From assembly GCA_023300065.1 (NCBI GenBank), contig JALZWJ010000274.1:1-8066 (forward strand): 8,066 nucleotides of DNA. The letters are read 5' to 3'. This document shows positions 1 to 6,866 of this stretch, in pieces. The notes under the pieces were generated by a model. It did not search any database, was not told the origin of the DNA, and saw only the letters and a program-made list of their open reading frames with translations. The number at the start of each line of letters is the position of its first letter. The stretch's first letter is position 1. The stretch is from Akkermansiaceae bacterium (GTDB taxonomy: Bacteria; Verrucomicrobiota; Verrucomicrobiia; Verrucomicrobiales; Akkermansiaceae). The position numbers and the translations under genes were made by a program.

Positions 1-999
1 GCCTGCACCGGACCCAATGGTATGCAGGACGCACGGAACATGGCTAAGGAGACAGCTCGCTTCCTTAACCTAAAGCAAAGGGAAGTCGCGGTCTGCTCCA
101 CCGGAGTGATCGGCCTGCCCATGCCCATGATGCGGATCGACCCTCACTACGAGGCCTTGGTCGCCGGCCTAGACGAGAAGAAAGGGAACGACGTCGCGCG
201 CGCCATCATCACCAGCGATACGGTAGAAAAGGACTTTGCGATCTCCGTAGAACTCGGAGGCCAACGGGTCCGGATTGGCGGCTGCGCGAAAGGAGCCGGG
301 ATGATCAACCCGAACATGGCCACCATGCTCAGCTTTATCACCACGGACGCCAACGTGACCCAAAGCTGCCTCGAAAGCGCGGTAGAAGAGGCGGTCGAAA
401 ACACCTTTAACCGCATCACGATCGATGGAGACACCTCCACGAATGACTCCGTCATCGTCCTCGCGAACGGAGCCGCCGGAAATAAGCCCCTGCGCCACGG
501 CACCAAGGACTCCACAAATTTTTGCCACGCCTTACAATTCGTCATGAACAAGCTGGCTAAGGCGATCGTCCGAGATGGCGAGCGCGTGACCAAGTTCGTC
601 ACCCTCAACATCAAAGGCGCGCGCAGCCATTCCGATGCTAAAAAAGTGGCCCAAGCCGTCGCCAACTCCTCTCTCGTCAAAGCATCATGGAATGGTGAGG
701 ACCCGAACTGGGGCCGCATCATCCACGCCGTCGGATATGCCGGAGCGAGCATCCGGGAGGAATTCCTCAATATCTCCTACGGCTCAAAGCTCGCCTGCGA
801 GGGCGGCTTGCAGGCAAAAACCAATCCCGAGGTTCTGCGCAACATCGTCAGTAAAGACGAGTTCGAGATCACGGTAGACCTCGGCCTCGGAGAATGCAGC
901 CACCGCATTTACGCCTCAGACCTCTCCCCAGAATATGTCGAGTTCAACCGCTCCGAGTATGCTTACTGGAAGCAGGCCAAGCGGGATGGTTTGGTGTAA
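1..999 (+). CDS. argJ: Bifunctional glutamate N-acetyltransferase/amino-acid acetyltransferase ArgJ (5' truncated by window edge)
   Basis: ArgJ moves the acetyl group from N-acetylornithine to glutamate, and in bifunctional forms also makes N-acetylglutamate from acetyl-CoA, in arginine biosynthesis in the cytoplasm. The frame is open from base 1 (ACTGPNGMQDA, the ArgJ 'NACTG' region), so the true start lies left of the window and roughly 70-80 N-terminal residues are missing. Visible family marks are the oxyanion-hole segment CSTGVIGLPMPM (Thr-Gly codons near 100-105), the autocleavage motif KGAGMINPNMATML, whose Ala-Thr bond (Thr codon 322-324) is cut to give the alpha and beta chains and the nucleophilic Thr, and DPNWGRIIHAVGYAG near 690-745. 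The C-terminus continues about 12 residues past the usual Asn-x-x-Tyr end (FNRSEY then AYWKQAKRDGLV). The next gene converges on it with only 7 nt between stops. Whether it is mono- or bifunctional cannot be told from this sequence. Confidence 0.96.
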   Translation, partial: ACTGPNGMQDARNMAKETARFLNLKQREVAVCSTGVIGLPMPMMRIDPHYEALVAGLDEKKGNDVARAIITSDTVEKDFAISVELGGQRVRIGGCAKGAGMINPNMATMLSFITTDANVTQSCLESAVEEAVENTFNRITIDGDTSTNDSVIVLANGAAGNKPLRHGTKDSTNFCHALQFVMNKLAKAIVRDGERVTKFVTLNIKGARSHSDAKKVAQAVANSSLVKASWNGEDPNWGRIIHAVGYAGASIREEFLNISYGSKLACEGGLQAKTNPEVLRNIVSKDEFEITVDLGLGECSHRIYASDLSPEYVEFNRSEYAYWKQAKRDGLV

Positions 1000-1006
1000 G
1001 CCCAAT

Positions 1007-2437
1007 CTACGCTAAATCCAGAGCCCGCGCTAAGGCACCGATGATGGCATCTCCGTCCTCGATCCCCACCGAAAGGCGGAGCAAGTTTGATGAAACGCCA
1101 CACGCCTCTGCCCAATCCATCTCAAAATAATGCGCAAGCATCGTGTAAGGACTCGCGAGAGTGAACTCCGTCCCGAGACTCGGCCCCTTGCAAAGCTCTA
1201 AAGCGTCGTAAACCTTCGGCATCTTCCGAGGTTGCTTCAGCGTGAAAGAAATCAACCCACCGTATCCCCCACCCTCACGGCGGATCAAACTATACTCGTG
1301 GGGCGTATTGTATTTCGGATACCAAACTCGACCCACCGCAGGATGCGCATGGAGGTAATCCGCCACCAGCTCGCCATTACTGTTCGACTTCATCACCCGC
1401 TCGCGGTAGCTCCGCATGTTCGAGATCAGCGCACTACAATCCCCCCCATAAAGGCGCGACCCACCGTTCGTATCCTCATTCAGGAATGAACGGAACTCCG
1501 TGGCCCATGGCGAATCCTCATTCAAGGTCACCAAGCCCGCCATCACATCACCTTTACCAGAAACCCACTTCGTGAGACTCGTCGTCACCAAATCAGCATA
1601 CTTTAAAATGTCGAGATTCACCGAGCTCGCCACCGTGTCATCCACCACGAGCGGGACCCCACCCTGGCGACACGCCTCCGCCACCCGGGGCAGATTCACA
1701 GTTCGCAAAAGCGGATTACTCGGCACCTCACAAAAGACCGCGGCAAACTCCCCCTCTTGGATCCGTCGCACCGCCGCGTCGAAGTCCTCGCCATCCGCAT
1801 CGTAGAGGAAGACCACGCCATTCCCAAACCGCTGCTGCACCTTCAAGGCATCCACATACGGAAACTCTAATTGCAGCGTCTTCTTACTTGGGAAGAGATT
1901 CATCACGGCCCGATAGGCTGAAAAAATCCCCGCCATCCCACTTTCATAAATGAAGTGGTCATCCAGCGCCGCCCCAGAGAACTCCGCGAGCTGCTGTTTT
2001 AAAATCACCGTCGAGCTACCCTCGGGCTCCTTTTCATTGAGTAAATCCTCCGCCTGGCGGCTGCTGATAACCTCCCCAGTATAGCGCCAATACTCCATCG
2101 CCACTCCGATCGCCGTGTCAGGAACGATCAGCGCCTGCATCCCGTCTTCATAACTTGCGATGCGGGTCGCCACCGCAATCTTACGTTCCACATAACGCTG
2201 CGCCCCTTGCGCCGCCTTCTTATGAGGGAACACGATGGCCCGCTTCCCGCTCTCTGCGATCTCCTCCGTCGCCTTCGCGAAAAGCCGCTTCACCAACGGA
2301 TGCAGGAAAAAACGAGGATACCCCGCCTCCATCTTCTTTAGCACACGGTCCCTTCCTTCTTCATATCCGATCACCGAATCCCACGTCGGCAACGACACGG
2401 TACAGGCATGGACACTATCAGGCATTGGCCGCCCCAT
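1007..2437 (-). CDS. Cys/Met metabolism PLP-dependent enzyme, cystathionine gamma-synthase-like (fungal Str2-type architecture)
   Basis: This is a fold-type I PLP enzyme of the Cys/Met metabolism family. Its likely reaction is joining an activated homoserine to cysteine to give cystathionine, in methionine biosynthesis. With the start chosen here it has 476 residues. The PLP lysine is K290 in SLTKWVSGKGDVMAG, the Asp for the pyridine nitrogen is in VVDDTVASS (about 264-272), the substrate/PLP phosphate region is YESGMAGIFSAYRA (about 164-177), and CEVPSNPLL lies near 236-244. The first ~150 residues carry the block SLPTW..VIGYEEG...M..GYPRFFLHP, which I recall from fungal Str2-type cystathionine gamma-synthases and which bacterial MetB (about 385 aa) lacks. 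The open frame extends upstream to a TTG at 2515, but that stretch has no family resemblance. ATG at 2437 is chosen, and ATG at 2425 is an alternative with a GGGGCGG just upstream. It is convergent with argJ and divergent from rplM. The substrate specificity (cystathionine synthase versus a lyase or sulfhydrylase) is inferred only. Confidence 0.85.
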   Translation of the reverse strand: MGRPMPDSVHACTVSLPTWDSVIGYEEGRDRVLKKMEAGYPRFFLHPLVKRLFAKATEEIAESGKRAIVFPHKKAAQGAQRYVERKIAVATRIASYEDGMQALIVPDTAIGVAMEYWRYTGEVISSRQAEDLLNEKEPEGSSTVILKQQLAEFSGAALDDHFIYESGMAGIFSAYRAVMNLFPSKKTLQLEFPYVDALKVQQRFGNGVVFLYDADGEDFDAAVRRIQEGEFAAVFCEVPSNPLLRTVNLPRVAEACRQGGVPLVVDDTVASSVNLDILKYADLVTTSLTKWVSGKGDVMAGLVTLNEDSPWATEFRSFLNEDTNGGSRLYGGDCSALISNMRSYRERVMKSNSNGELVADYLHAHPAVGRVWYPKYNTPHEYSLIRREGGGYGGLISFTLKQPRKMPKVYDALELCKGPSLGTEFTLASPYTMLAHYFEMDWAEACGVSSNLLRLSVGIEDGDAIIGALARALDLA

Positions 2438-2538
2438 TGACCGGGCATTCCAGAGGGGCTGTTTGAGGAGGTCTCGCACGGCGCAATTTCTGCCCTCTCC
2501 ACGCCCATTTCGCAAGCCTCGCTTTCCTCATAATTACG

Positions 2539-2567
2539 TTGACACCCACGGAGCCCCTTCCTAGGTT
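2539..2567 (+). promoter_or_regulatory. Candidate sigma70-type promoter for rplM-rpsI
   Basis: A perfect -35 box TTGACA (2539-2544) is followed at 17 bp by TAGGTT (2562-2567), which keeps the T, A and final T of the -10 consensus. A start near 2574 would leave a leader of about 50 nt before the rplM ATG at 2626. The location in the divergent gap upstream of a ribosomal protein operon supports it. The -10 is weak, so it is a candidate only. I find no equally good promoter for the divergent gene on the other strand. Confidence 0.5.
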
Positions 2568-2625
2568 GCGCGCCCCTTAAAGCACGTCGGATTCCCCGGC
2601 GAGCCCAACGGAACCCAGAAAAACA

Positions 2626-3060
2626 ATGAAAACGTTTTCAGCAAAACCAGCTGACGTCGAGCGTTCATGGCACATCATCGATGCCAAGGACCAGATCGTC
2701 GGAAAAGTCGCCGTTCAGGCAGCCATCCTCCTCCGCGGAAAGAACAAGGCCATCTTCACACCTCACATTGATACCGGTGACTTCGTAGTCATCATCAATG
2801 CTGACCAAGCTCGCTTCACCGGAAGCAAGGAGCGCCATAAGATCTATGCTCGCCACTCCGGCTTCGTCGGTGGTCAGACTATCGAGACCCCTTCCAAGGT
2901 TCGCCAACGTCGTCCAGAACTCATCCTTGAGTGGGCCGTCAAAGGAATGGTCCCTAAAACCAAGCTGGGTTCCGCCCAGATGAAAAAGCTGAAAGTCTAT
3001 GCAGGTGCAGAACACCCGCACGAAGCTCAAGAGCCAAAAGCCGTCACTCTCTCACTTTAA
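2626..3060 (+). CDS. rplM: Large ribosomal subunit protein L13
   Basis: L13 is an early-assembling protein of the 50S subunit. The 144-residue length is normal for bacterial L13. The N-terminus MKTFSAKPADVERSWHIIDA, the central RFTGSK..HKIYARHSGFVGG and the C-terminal signature VKGMVPKTKLG (105-115) with KLKVYAGAEHPHEAQEP (121-137) fit the family throughout. ATG at 2626 is the only start consistent with the conserved MKTF beginning. There is no clear Shine-Dalgarno sequence: the A-rich stretch cagaaaaaca directly precedes the ATG. It is followed after 18 nt by rpsI, the conserved bacterial L13-S9 pair, and is probably transcribed from the promoter candidate at 2539-2567. Confidence 0.98.
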   Translation: MKTFSAKPADVERSWHIIDAKDQIVGKVAVQAAILLRGKNKAIFTPHIDTGDFVVIINADQARFTGSKERHKIYARHSGFVGGQTIETPSKVRQRRPELILEWAVKGMVPKTKLGSAQMKKLKVYAGAEHPHEAQEPKAVTLSL

Positions 3061-3078
3061 CTCATACCTTATACTACC

Positions 3079-3468
3079 ATGAGCGAAACATTTACCGCAA
3101 CCGGACGCCGCAAGAAAGCCGTCGCCCGCGTCTGGATTACCGCCGGCACCGGAGTAATCACCGTCAACAACGACACCTTCGAAGACGTCTTCACCACCCT
3201 CACCTTGCAGGGCAACGTCCTTGAGCCACTTGAGCTCACTGGCCTGAAGAAGCAGTTCGACGTCAAAGCAGTCTGCCAAAGTGGCGGCATGAACGGCCAA
3301 GCTGACGCCATCAAACTCGCGATCTCTCGCGCCTTGATCCAGCATGACCCCGAGCTTCGTCCCGCACTGAAGGCCGCTGGCCTCCTCCGCCGTGACCCAC
3401 GTGCACGTGAGCGTAAGAAGCCCGGCCAGCCCGGTGCTCGCAAACGCTTCCAGTTCTCGAAGCGATAG
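3079..3468 (+). CDS. rpsI: Small ribosomal subunit protein S9
   Basis: S9 belongs to the 30S head; its basic C-terminal tail reaches to the P-site tRNA. The 129-residue length is typical. It shows the N-terminal ATGRRKKAVARVW (7-19), the signature SGGMNGQADAIKLAISRAL (68-86), and the Arg/Lys-rich tail from RDPRARERKK (105-114) to the canonical end QFSKR. The penultimate Lys and final Arg that contact tRNA are intact. It starts 18 nt after the rplM stop with no recognisable Shine-Dalgarno in the gap (ctcataccttatactacc), so translation may be coupled to rplM or independent of SD pairing. The operon ends at the terminator at 3491-3523. Confidence 0.98.
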   Translation: MSETFTATGRRKKAVARVWITAGTGVITVNNDTFEDVFTTLTLQGNVLEPLELTGLKKQFDVKAVCQSGGMNGQADAIKLAISRALIQHDPELRPALKAAGLLRRDPRARERKKPGQPGARKRFQFSKR

Positions 3469-3490
3469 TCCTCCAAGGACCCAACTTTTC

Positions 3491-3523
3491 AAAAACCGCC
3501 TCCTCCGGGATGCGGTTTTTTTT
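3491..3523 (+). terminator. Intrinsic terminator of rplM-rpsI
   Basis: AAAAACCGC (3491-3499) pairs perfectly with GCGGTTTTT (3512-3520), and the T run continues to 3523 (eight T in all). The loop can form a further TCC/GGA pairing. It lies 22 nt after the rpsI stop. The A run on the 5' side means it could also work in reverse for transcripts from the - strand. Confidence 0.88.
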
Positions 3524-3580
3524 GGCATCTCATCCCCGGAGTTCGCCCGGGACGTAAAACACGGAAACCCCAAACCAACG

Positions 3581-3672
3581 TGTGCCGCCGCACCTTCGGA
3601 GCTTAAGAAACTTGGTCAACGCCCTACCCCCAGCCAAGGCTGGGGGCTATATGCCGCCGCACCTTCGGAGCT
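3581..3672 (+). repeat. REP/BIME-like repeat unit 1 (forward arm of an inverted pair)
   Basis: This 92-nt unit begins and ends with the same 20-mer GCCGCCGCACCTTCGGAGCT (3584-3603 and 3653-3672). Between the two copies sits a perfect hairpin: CCCCCAGCC (3627-3635), AA, GGCTGGGGG (3638-3646), followed by CTATATGCC. It shares its layout with unit 2, which lies inverted 9 nt downstream. It is placed between the convergent ends of rpsI and folD, the usual site for repetitive extragenic palindromes. No protein-coding frame is credible here. No transposase is in the window, so a mobilising enzyme, if any, would have to be elsewhere in the genome (inference from REP/RAYT systems). The rest of the 3524-3814 gap outside the two units shows only minor imperfect pairings such as ACACG/CGTGT at 3559-3583. 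Confidence 0.75.
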
Positions 3673-3681
3673 GGGGCTTCT

Positions 3682-3771
3682 AACTCCGAAGGAGTGCAGG
3701 CATCTAGCCCCGGGCCTTGGCCCGGGGTTCATGACAGCTGATCCAAAAACTCCGAAGGAGTGGCAGGCACA
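3682..3771 (-). repeat. REP/BIME-like repeat unit 2 (inverted arm)
   Basis: Read on the - strand this 90-nt unit matches unit 1 in layout and in much of its sequence: TGTGCC, then CACTCCTTCGGAGTT (rc of 3748-3762), a perfect hairpin CCCCGGGCC-AA-GGCCCGGGG (rc of 3708-3727), CTAGATGCC, and again CACTCCTTCGGAGTT (rc of 3682-3696). Relative to unit 1 the hairpin stem differs at two adjacent positions, and both changes are matched on the partner strand, so pairing is kept. The middle spacer between the first small motif and the hairpin is poorly conserved between units. Confidence 0.75.
3745..3761 (-). terminator. Possible weak terminator for the folD operon, inside repeat unit 2
   Basis: On the - strand ACTCC-TTC-GGAGT is followed by four more T (T5 in total) and then GG. 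It lies about 53 nt past the folD stop. The stem is only 5 bp and the motif is part of the repeat unit, so termination may be incidental. No better hairpin with a T run is seen between the folD stop and here. Confidence 0.3.
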
Positions 3772-3814
3772 GTCACGTTACGCCTGCTCCTTTGAGGCTA
3801 AGAACCTCCTCTAC

Positions 3815-4690
3815 CTAAGCCTTAGCAGCCCTTGCCGCCTTAATCGTATTCTTCATCAGCATCGCGATCGTCATGGGGCCAACTCCGCCGGGGACGGGGG
3901 TGATGGATCCGGCTTTCTCGGCGACTTCGTCGTAGGCCACGTCTCCGCAGAGGCGGTAGCCGCGTTTTGCGGTGGCGTCTTCAACCCGGTTGATGCCGAC
4001 ATCAATCACGGTGGCACCTTTTTTCACAAAGTCAGCGCGGATGAATTCTGGGATACCCACCGCAGCCACTAAAATATCGGCACGGCGGCAGACCTCGGCG
4101 AGATCACGGGTGCGGGAGTGCGCGACGGTCACGGTGGCATCGCTGCCACGCGCCATGAGGAGAAGCGCCATCGGCTTACCGACGATCATGCTGCGGCCCA
4201 CCACCACCGCTTCCGCACCGCTGGTCTCGACTCCTGCCGCTTTTATCAGACGCATGCAGCCCGCCGGGGTGCAGGGAACAAACCCGCTGGCATCTTCCAG
4301 CGCGAGCTTTGCCACGTTCTCCGGGTGGAAGCCATCGACATCTTTCGCGGGATCAATCGCACGCACGATTTCCTCTTCATTAATCTGAGGCGGCGGCGGG
4401 GACTGAACTAAAATCCCATGAATCGCGGGATCCGTATTGAGGCGTTTCACTGTTTCTAAAACTTCGGCCTGAGTCGCTTCTTTTGAGAGCACGATCTTCT
4501 CAGAATGAATCCCCAGCTCAGCGCATTTGCGGGCCTTTGAATTCACATAGACCTGACTAGCGGGATCTTCTCCCACTAAAACCACGGCGAGTCCGGGGGT
4601 AATCCCCTGCTCTTTGAGCTCAGCAATTTCCTGCGCGCATTCGGCGAGGACTTCCTCCGCCACTTTTTTACCGTCAATGAGTGTTGCCAT
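3815..4690 (-). CDS. folD: Bifunctional methylenetetrahydrofolate dehydrogenase (NADP+)/methenyltetrahydrofolate cyclohydrolase
   Basis: FolD interconverts 5,10-methylene-, 5,10-methenyl- and 10-formyl-tetrahydrofolate, supplying one-carbon units for purines and formyl-Met. The 291-residue length is normal. The active-site Tyr48 and Lys52 are in YVNSK, Gln96 follows GILV, the [10 protein letters not shown] loop is at 116-125, and CTPAG at about 139-143 precedes the Rossmann-type NADP region with [16 protein letters not shown]. The C-terminal signature [18 protein letters not shown] is intact. The usual QLPLP motif reads QSPPPP here (96-101). ATG at 4690 gives the canonical beginning ([11 protein letters not shown]). 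This start lies inside the preceding acyltransferase gene (17-nt overlap), which suggests translational coupling. It is the last gene of a three-gene - strand operon and converges on rpsI. Confidence 0.97.
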   Translation of the reverse strand: MATLIDGKKVAEEVLAECAQEIAELKEQGITPGLAVVLVGEDPASQVYVNSKARKCAELGIHSEKIVLSKEATQAEVLETVKRLNTDPAIHGILVQSPPPPQINEEEIVRAIDPAKDVDGFHPENVAKLALEDASGFVPCTPAGCMRLIKAAGVETSGAEAVVVGRSMIVGKPMALLLMARGSDATVTVAHSRTRDLAEVCRRADILVAAVGIPEFIRADFVKKGATVIDVGINRVEDATAKRGYRLCGDVAYDEVAEKAGSITPVPGGVGPMTIAMLMKNTIKAARAAKA

Positions 4691-5369
4691 GATTTTCGCT
4701 TTCTGTGGGTGAGATTAGATCGTCGATTTCTTTTAAGAGAATTTGCTCGAGGGCGTGGCGCGCTTTTTCAAAGCCATCATCATCCAACTTTCGTGGAACG
4801 GTGATGGGATCTCCGAGCGTGACACGGACCTTGCTGAAGGGTTTGGGGATCCGAAAGAGGTCCCACGTCCTAAGCTTCCAGCAAGAGAGATACTCGATAT
4901 GCAAGGGAACGATGGCAAGCCCTGTCGTCTGAGCGATCTTCACCACTCCTGGCTGCAAATGGTAGCGAGGTCCGCGTGGACCATCTGGCGTGAAGACGAG
5001 GTCCTTCCCCTCCCGCGTGGCCCGGCGCAGGGCCACGATCGCAGCGGCACCCCGGCGGCTGCTAGATCCATGCACGGCTCCGACTTTGAAAACCTTCACG
5101 GCGGCTGCTAAAACCGCGCCGTCTTTACTCGCGCTTGTCAAAACGACGGTTTCGCGCTTCGGGTAGATTTTACGAAACAGATAGGGTGATACGAGGATCC
5201 GGTTATGCCAAAGCACATGGATGAGCGGCTGAGGGCTGGCATTGAGACCACGGACATCCCCCACGACTTCTCTCCGCAGAGACATGCCGAGAAGCCGCAT
5301 ACACCACCCGCCGAGACGGCCGATCAAACGGGCCTTCCAAGTCGTGCGGATTTCATTCGTTCCAGCCAC
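4674..5369 (-). CDS. Lysophospholipid acyltransferase-family protein (DUF374 type)
   Basis: This protein of 231 residues is of the DUF374 branch of the LPLAT superfamily, whose members are thought to transfer acyl chains to lipids at the cytoplasmic membrane. Visible marks are LWHNRIL (53-59), where His is the presumed general base although the classical HxxxxD is not met exactly, TSASKDG (78-84), [12 protein letters not shown] (99-110) and TPDGPRGP (127-134), followed by PLHIEY (155-160), all typical of DUF374. A mildly hydrophobic N-terminal stretch (about 15-30) could associate with the membrane. The start is GTG at 5369, only 3 nt after the stop of the FGGY gene, and no strong Shine-Dalgarno is seen. 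A later Met (24 or 29) is possible but would cut into the amphipathic N-terminus. The last codons overlap the folD start by 17 nt. The acceptor lipid is unknown. In other bacteria such proteins are sometimes found near lipid A/Kdo genes, which are absent here. Confidence 0.85.
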   Translation of the reverse strand: MAGTNEIRTTWKARLIGRLGGWCMRLLGMSLRREVVGDVRGLNASPQPLIHVLWHNRILVSPYLFRKIYPKRETVVLTSASKDGAVLAAAVKVFKVGAVHGSSSRRGAAAIVALRRATREGKDLVFTPDGPRGPRYHLQPGVVKIAQTTGLAIVPLHIEYLSCWKLRTWDLFRIPKPFSKVRVTLGDPITVPRKLDDDGFEKARHALEQILLKEIDDLISPTESENHGNTH

Positions 5370-5372
5370 GAT

Positions 5373-6866
5373 CTAGACTAGGAATCCCGCTCCGATGAGA
5401 GTTTCGGCGAGATATTGCTGCTTGGAGAGTTGCTCTAGATAGAAATCATGGTTCTCCTGGCTTGGCTCACACCAAGAGGAGTCATCGACAAGCACCAAGT
5501 AGTTCGCCATCTCAGTAAAGGAGAGGTTCTCGGCCCTCTGCTGGAAATAAGTGACGGCTGCGTGGATCGCAGCGCCGAGCGCCGCTCCCTCATGAGTGAC
5601 TAAAGTGCAACTCGGCACGCCTGTGACATCTGCGATCAATTGACGCCAAAACTTGCTCCCCACCCCACGACCTGTGACGCGGATACTTTTGAAATCATGA
5701 TCCAGCTCAACCATCCGGTGGTATCCAAACGAGATGCCAGAGGCGATGCCCTCCAAGGTCGCGCGGGCCACGTTTGATTGCGTGAAATTTAGCGCGGTAA
5801 TGCCATGCAACATGCCCTCACCTTTACCAGTCGCAGCACCATGGCCGAGGGGTAAGGCCATCAGACCACCTGCTCCAAGGCTCGCTTTAGAGGCCGCTTG
5901 CTCCATGTCTAGGCCCGTCCATCCGTAGTGCTTGCGGATCATTTCCATCGAGGCCACAGCGCGCTCTTCCGTAAAGTGAGAGAGCCATTGATCCGTTGCA
6001 TCACACCAGAGATCAACCTCGCCGCGCGGATCGACTTGTGGTTTTTTACCGACTCCCCAGACCGTGCCGGAGGAGGCAAAGTCGAGAACTCCAGTGCTAG
6101 GATCTACGGTGCCAGCTCCGAGGGCGCGCATCATGGAGCGGCCGCTGCCGATGCCGACGAGAAGCTCCTTACTCAAGCCCCAGCTCTTGGCGATTTCGCT
6201 ACGAAGAGGGCCGAGCAATTTCTCAGTCCCAGCGACGGGCGAGAGCATCTCATTGAGCTTTGGATCAATGAAGTCTACCATCGTCTGGCTCCACTTACGG
6301 TTTGGAACATCGAACAAACCAGTGCGTGAGGCATCCCCCGCATCTGTTTTCTTCACTCCAGTGAGCCAGTAGTTAATGAACTCACGTGGCTGCATCACGG
6401 AGGTCGTTTTTTGGAAATTATTCGGTTCACGTTCCTTGAGCCAGAGAAGCTTGCAGACTAATGAATCAACCTCAATCCGATTGCCGATCAGCTCGCTCAG
6501 GCCAAGAGCCCCGCCAAAGTTCCGATTAAGAGCCTGCAGTTGTTTGAGGGCTGAGATGTCTCCCTCGATCTTAGCGGGTCGCACGATTGAGTTATTTTCA
6601 TCAAGAAGCACGAGGCCTTTTGACTGGGCGCCCACCGACATTGCGACGACTTGGTCGCGGGCAGAGCCGAGGGAATTGAGGCACTCCTTGACGGTCTGGT
6701 CTAGTGCCGCGATCCAAGCTGTGGGGTCCTGTTCTTGACTGCCAATGGGCACACCCTCAACAAGGGTGTGGGGAGAGCTGGCTGAGGCCACCACGGTCGC
6801 GCTTTCAAGGTCCACGACGATGGCTCTGGTCTCTGACTCCGCTGATTCTACTCCGAGGAAATACAT
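5373..6866 (-). CDS. Degenerate FGGY-family (xylulokinase-like) protein, probable pseudokinase
   Basis: This 497-residue, uninterrupted protein aligns along its length with xylulokinases of the FGGY family, which phosphorylate sugars with ATP. The fold marks remain: EQDP (45-48), GLVLLD (84-89), ASRTGLFDVPNRKWS (179-193), GAGTVD (250-255), LEGIASGISFG (371-381), SKFWRQLIADVTG (404-416) and GAALGAA (427-433). The catalytic signatures do not. Compared with E. coli XylB from memory, the phosphate motif IDLGTS is VESAES (6-11), the GQMHG substrate loop is AQSKG (80-84), ILWND is KIEGD (99-103), GGGDNA with the catalytic Asp is GSGRSM (240-245, Arg243 at the Asp site, codon 6138-6140), LGTSG is FASSG (263-267), and the IGGGA nucleotide motif is TGRGV (398-402). 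The frame is intact with good composition, so this looks like a maintained non-kinase or altered-function protein rather than a decaying gene. It is first in an operon with the acyltransferase and folD. ATG at 6866 starts the family-like MYFLGV; no Shine-Dalgarno is seen. Confidence 0.85.
   Translation of the reverse strand: MYFLGVESAESETRAIVVDLESATVVASASSPHTLVEGVPIGSQEQDPTAWIAALDQTVKECLNSLGSARDQVVAMSVGAQSKGLVLLDENNSIVRPAKIEGDISALKQLQALNRNFGGALGLSELIGNRIEVDSLVCKLLWLKEREPNNFQKTTSVMQPREFINYWLTGVKKTDAGDASRTGLFDVPNRKWSQTMVDFIDPKLNEMLSPVAGTEKLLGPLRSEIAKSWGLSKELLVGIGSGRSMMRALGAGTVDPSTGVLDFASSGTVWGVGKKPQVDPRGEVDLWCDATDQWLSHFTEERAVASMEMIRKHYGWTGLDMEQAASKASLGAGGLMALPLGHGAATGKGEGMLHGITALNFTQSNVARATLEGIASGISFGYHRMVELDHDFKSIRVTGRGVGSKFWRQLIADVTGVPSCTLVTHEGAALGAAIHAAVTYFQQRAENLSFTEMANYLVLVDDSSWCEPSQENHDFYLEQLSKQQYLAETLIGAGFLV

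Noticed and set aside
147..770. Long open frame on the - strand opposite argJ (207 codons)
   Set aside because: It lies entirely antisense to well-conserved argJ, its translation has no recognisable domain, and such frames are expected from the codon bias.
2438..2515. Upstream extension of the cystathionine gamma-synthase-like gene to a TTG at 2515
   Set aside because: The 26 extra residues (MRNGRGEGRNCAV...) have no family resemblance and TTG is a rare start. The ATG at 2437 or 2425 fits better, though the exact start is unproven.
2627..2640. 14-bp perfect palindrome TGAAAACGTTTTCA over the rplM start, similar to the candidate operator at 6886
   Set aside because: It is formed by the codons for the conserved L13 start MKTFS, so the palindrome is most simply a by-product of coding.
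3052..3573. 173-codon - strand frame opposite rpsI
   Set aside because: Antisense to rpsI and spanning its terminator, with no family resemblance. It is a shadow frame.
3392..4072. 226-codon + strand frame crossing the rpsI end, terminator, repeat element and folD 3' end
   Set aside because: It crosses a strong terminator and repeats and overlaps two conserved genes. The translation is low-complexity with no start context.
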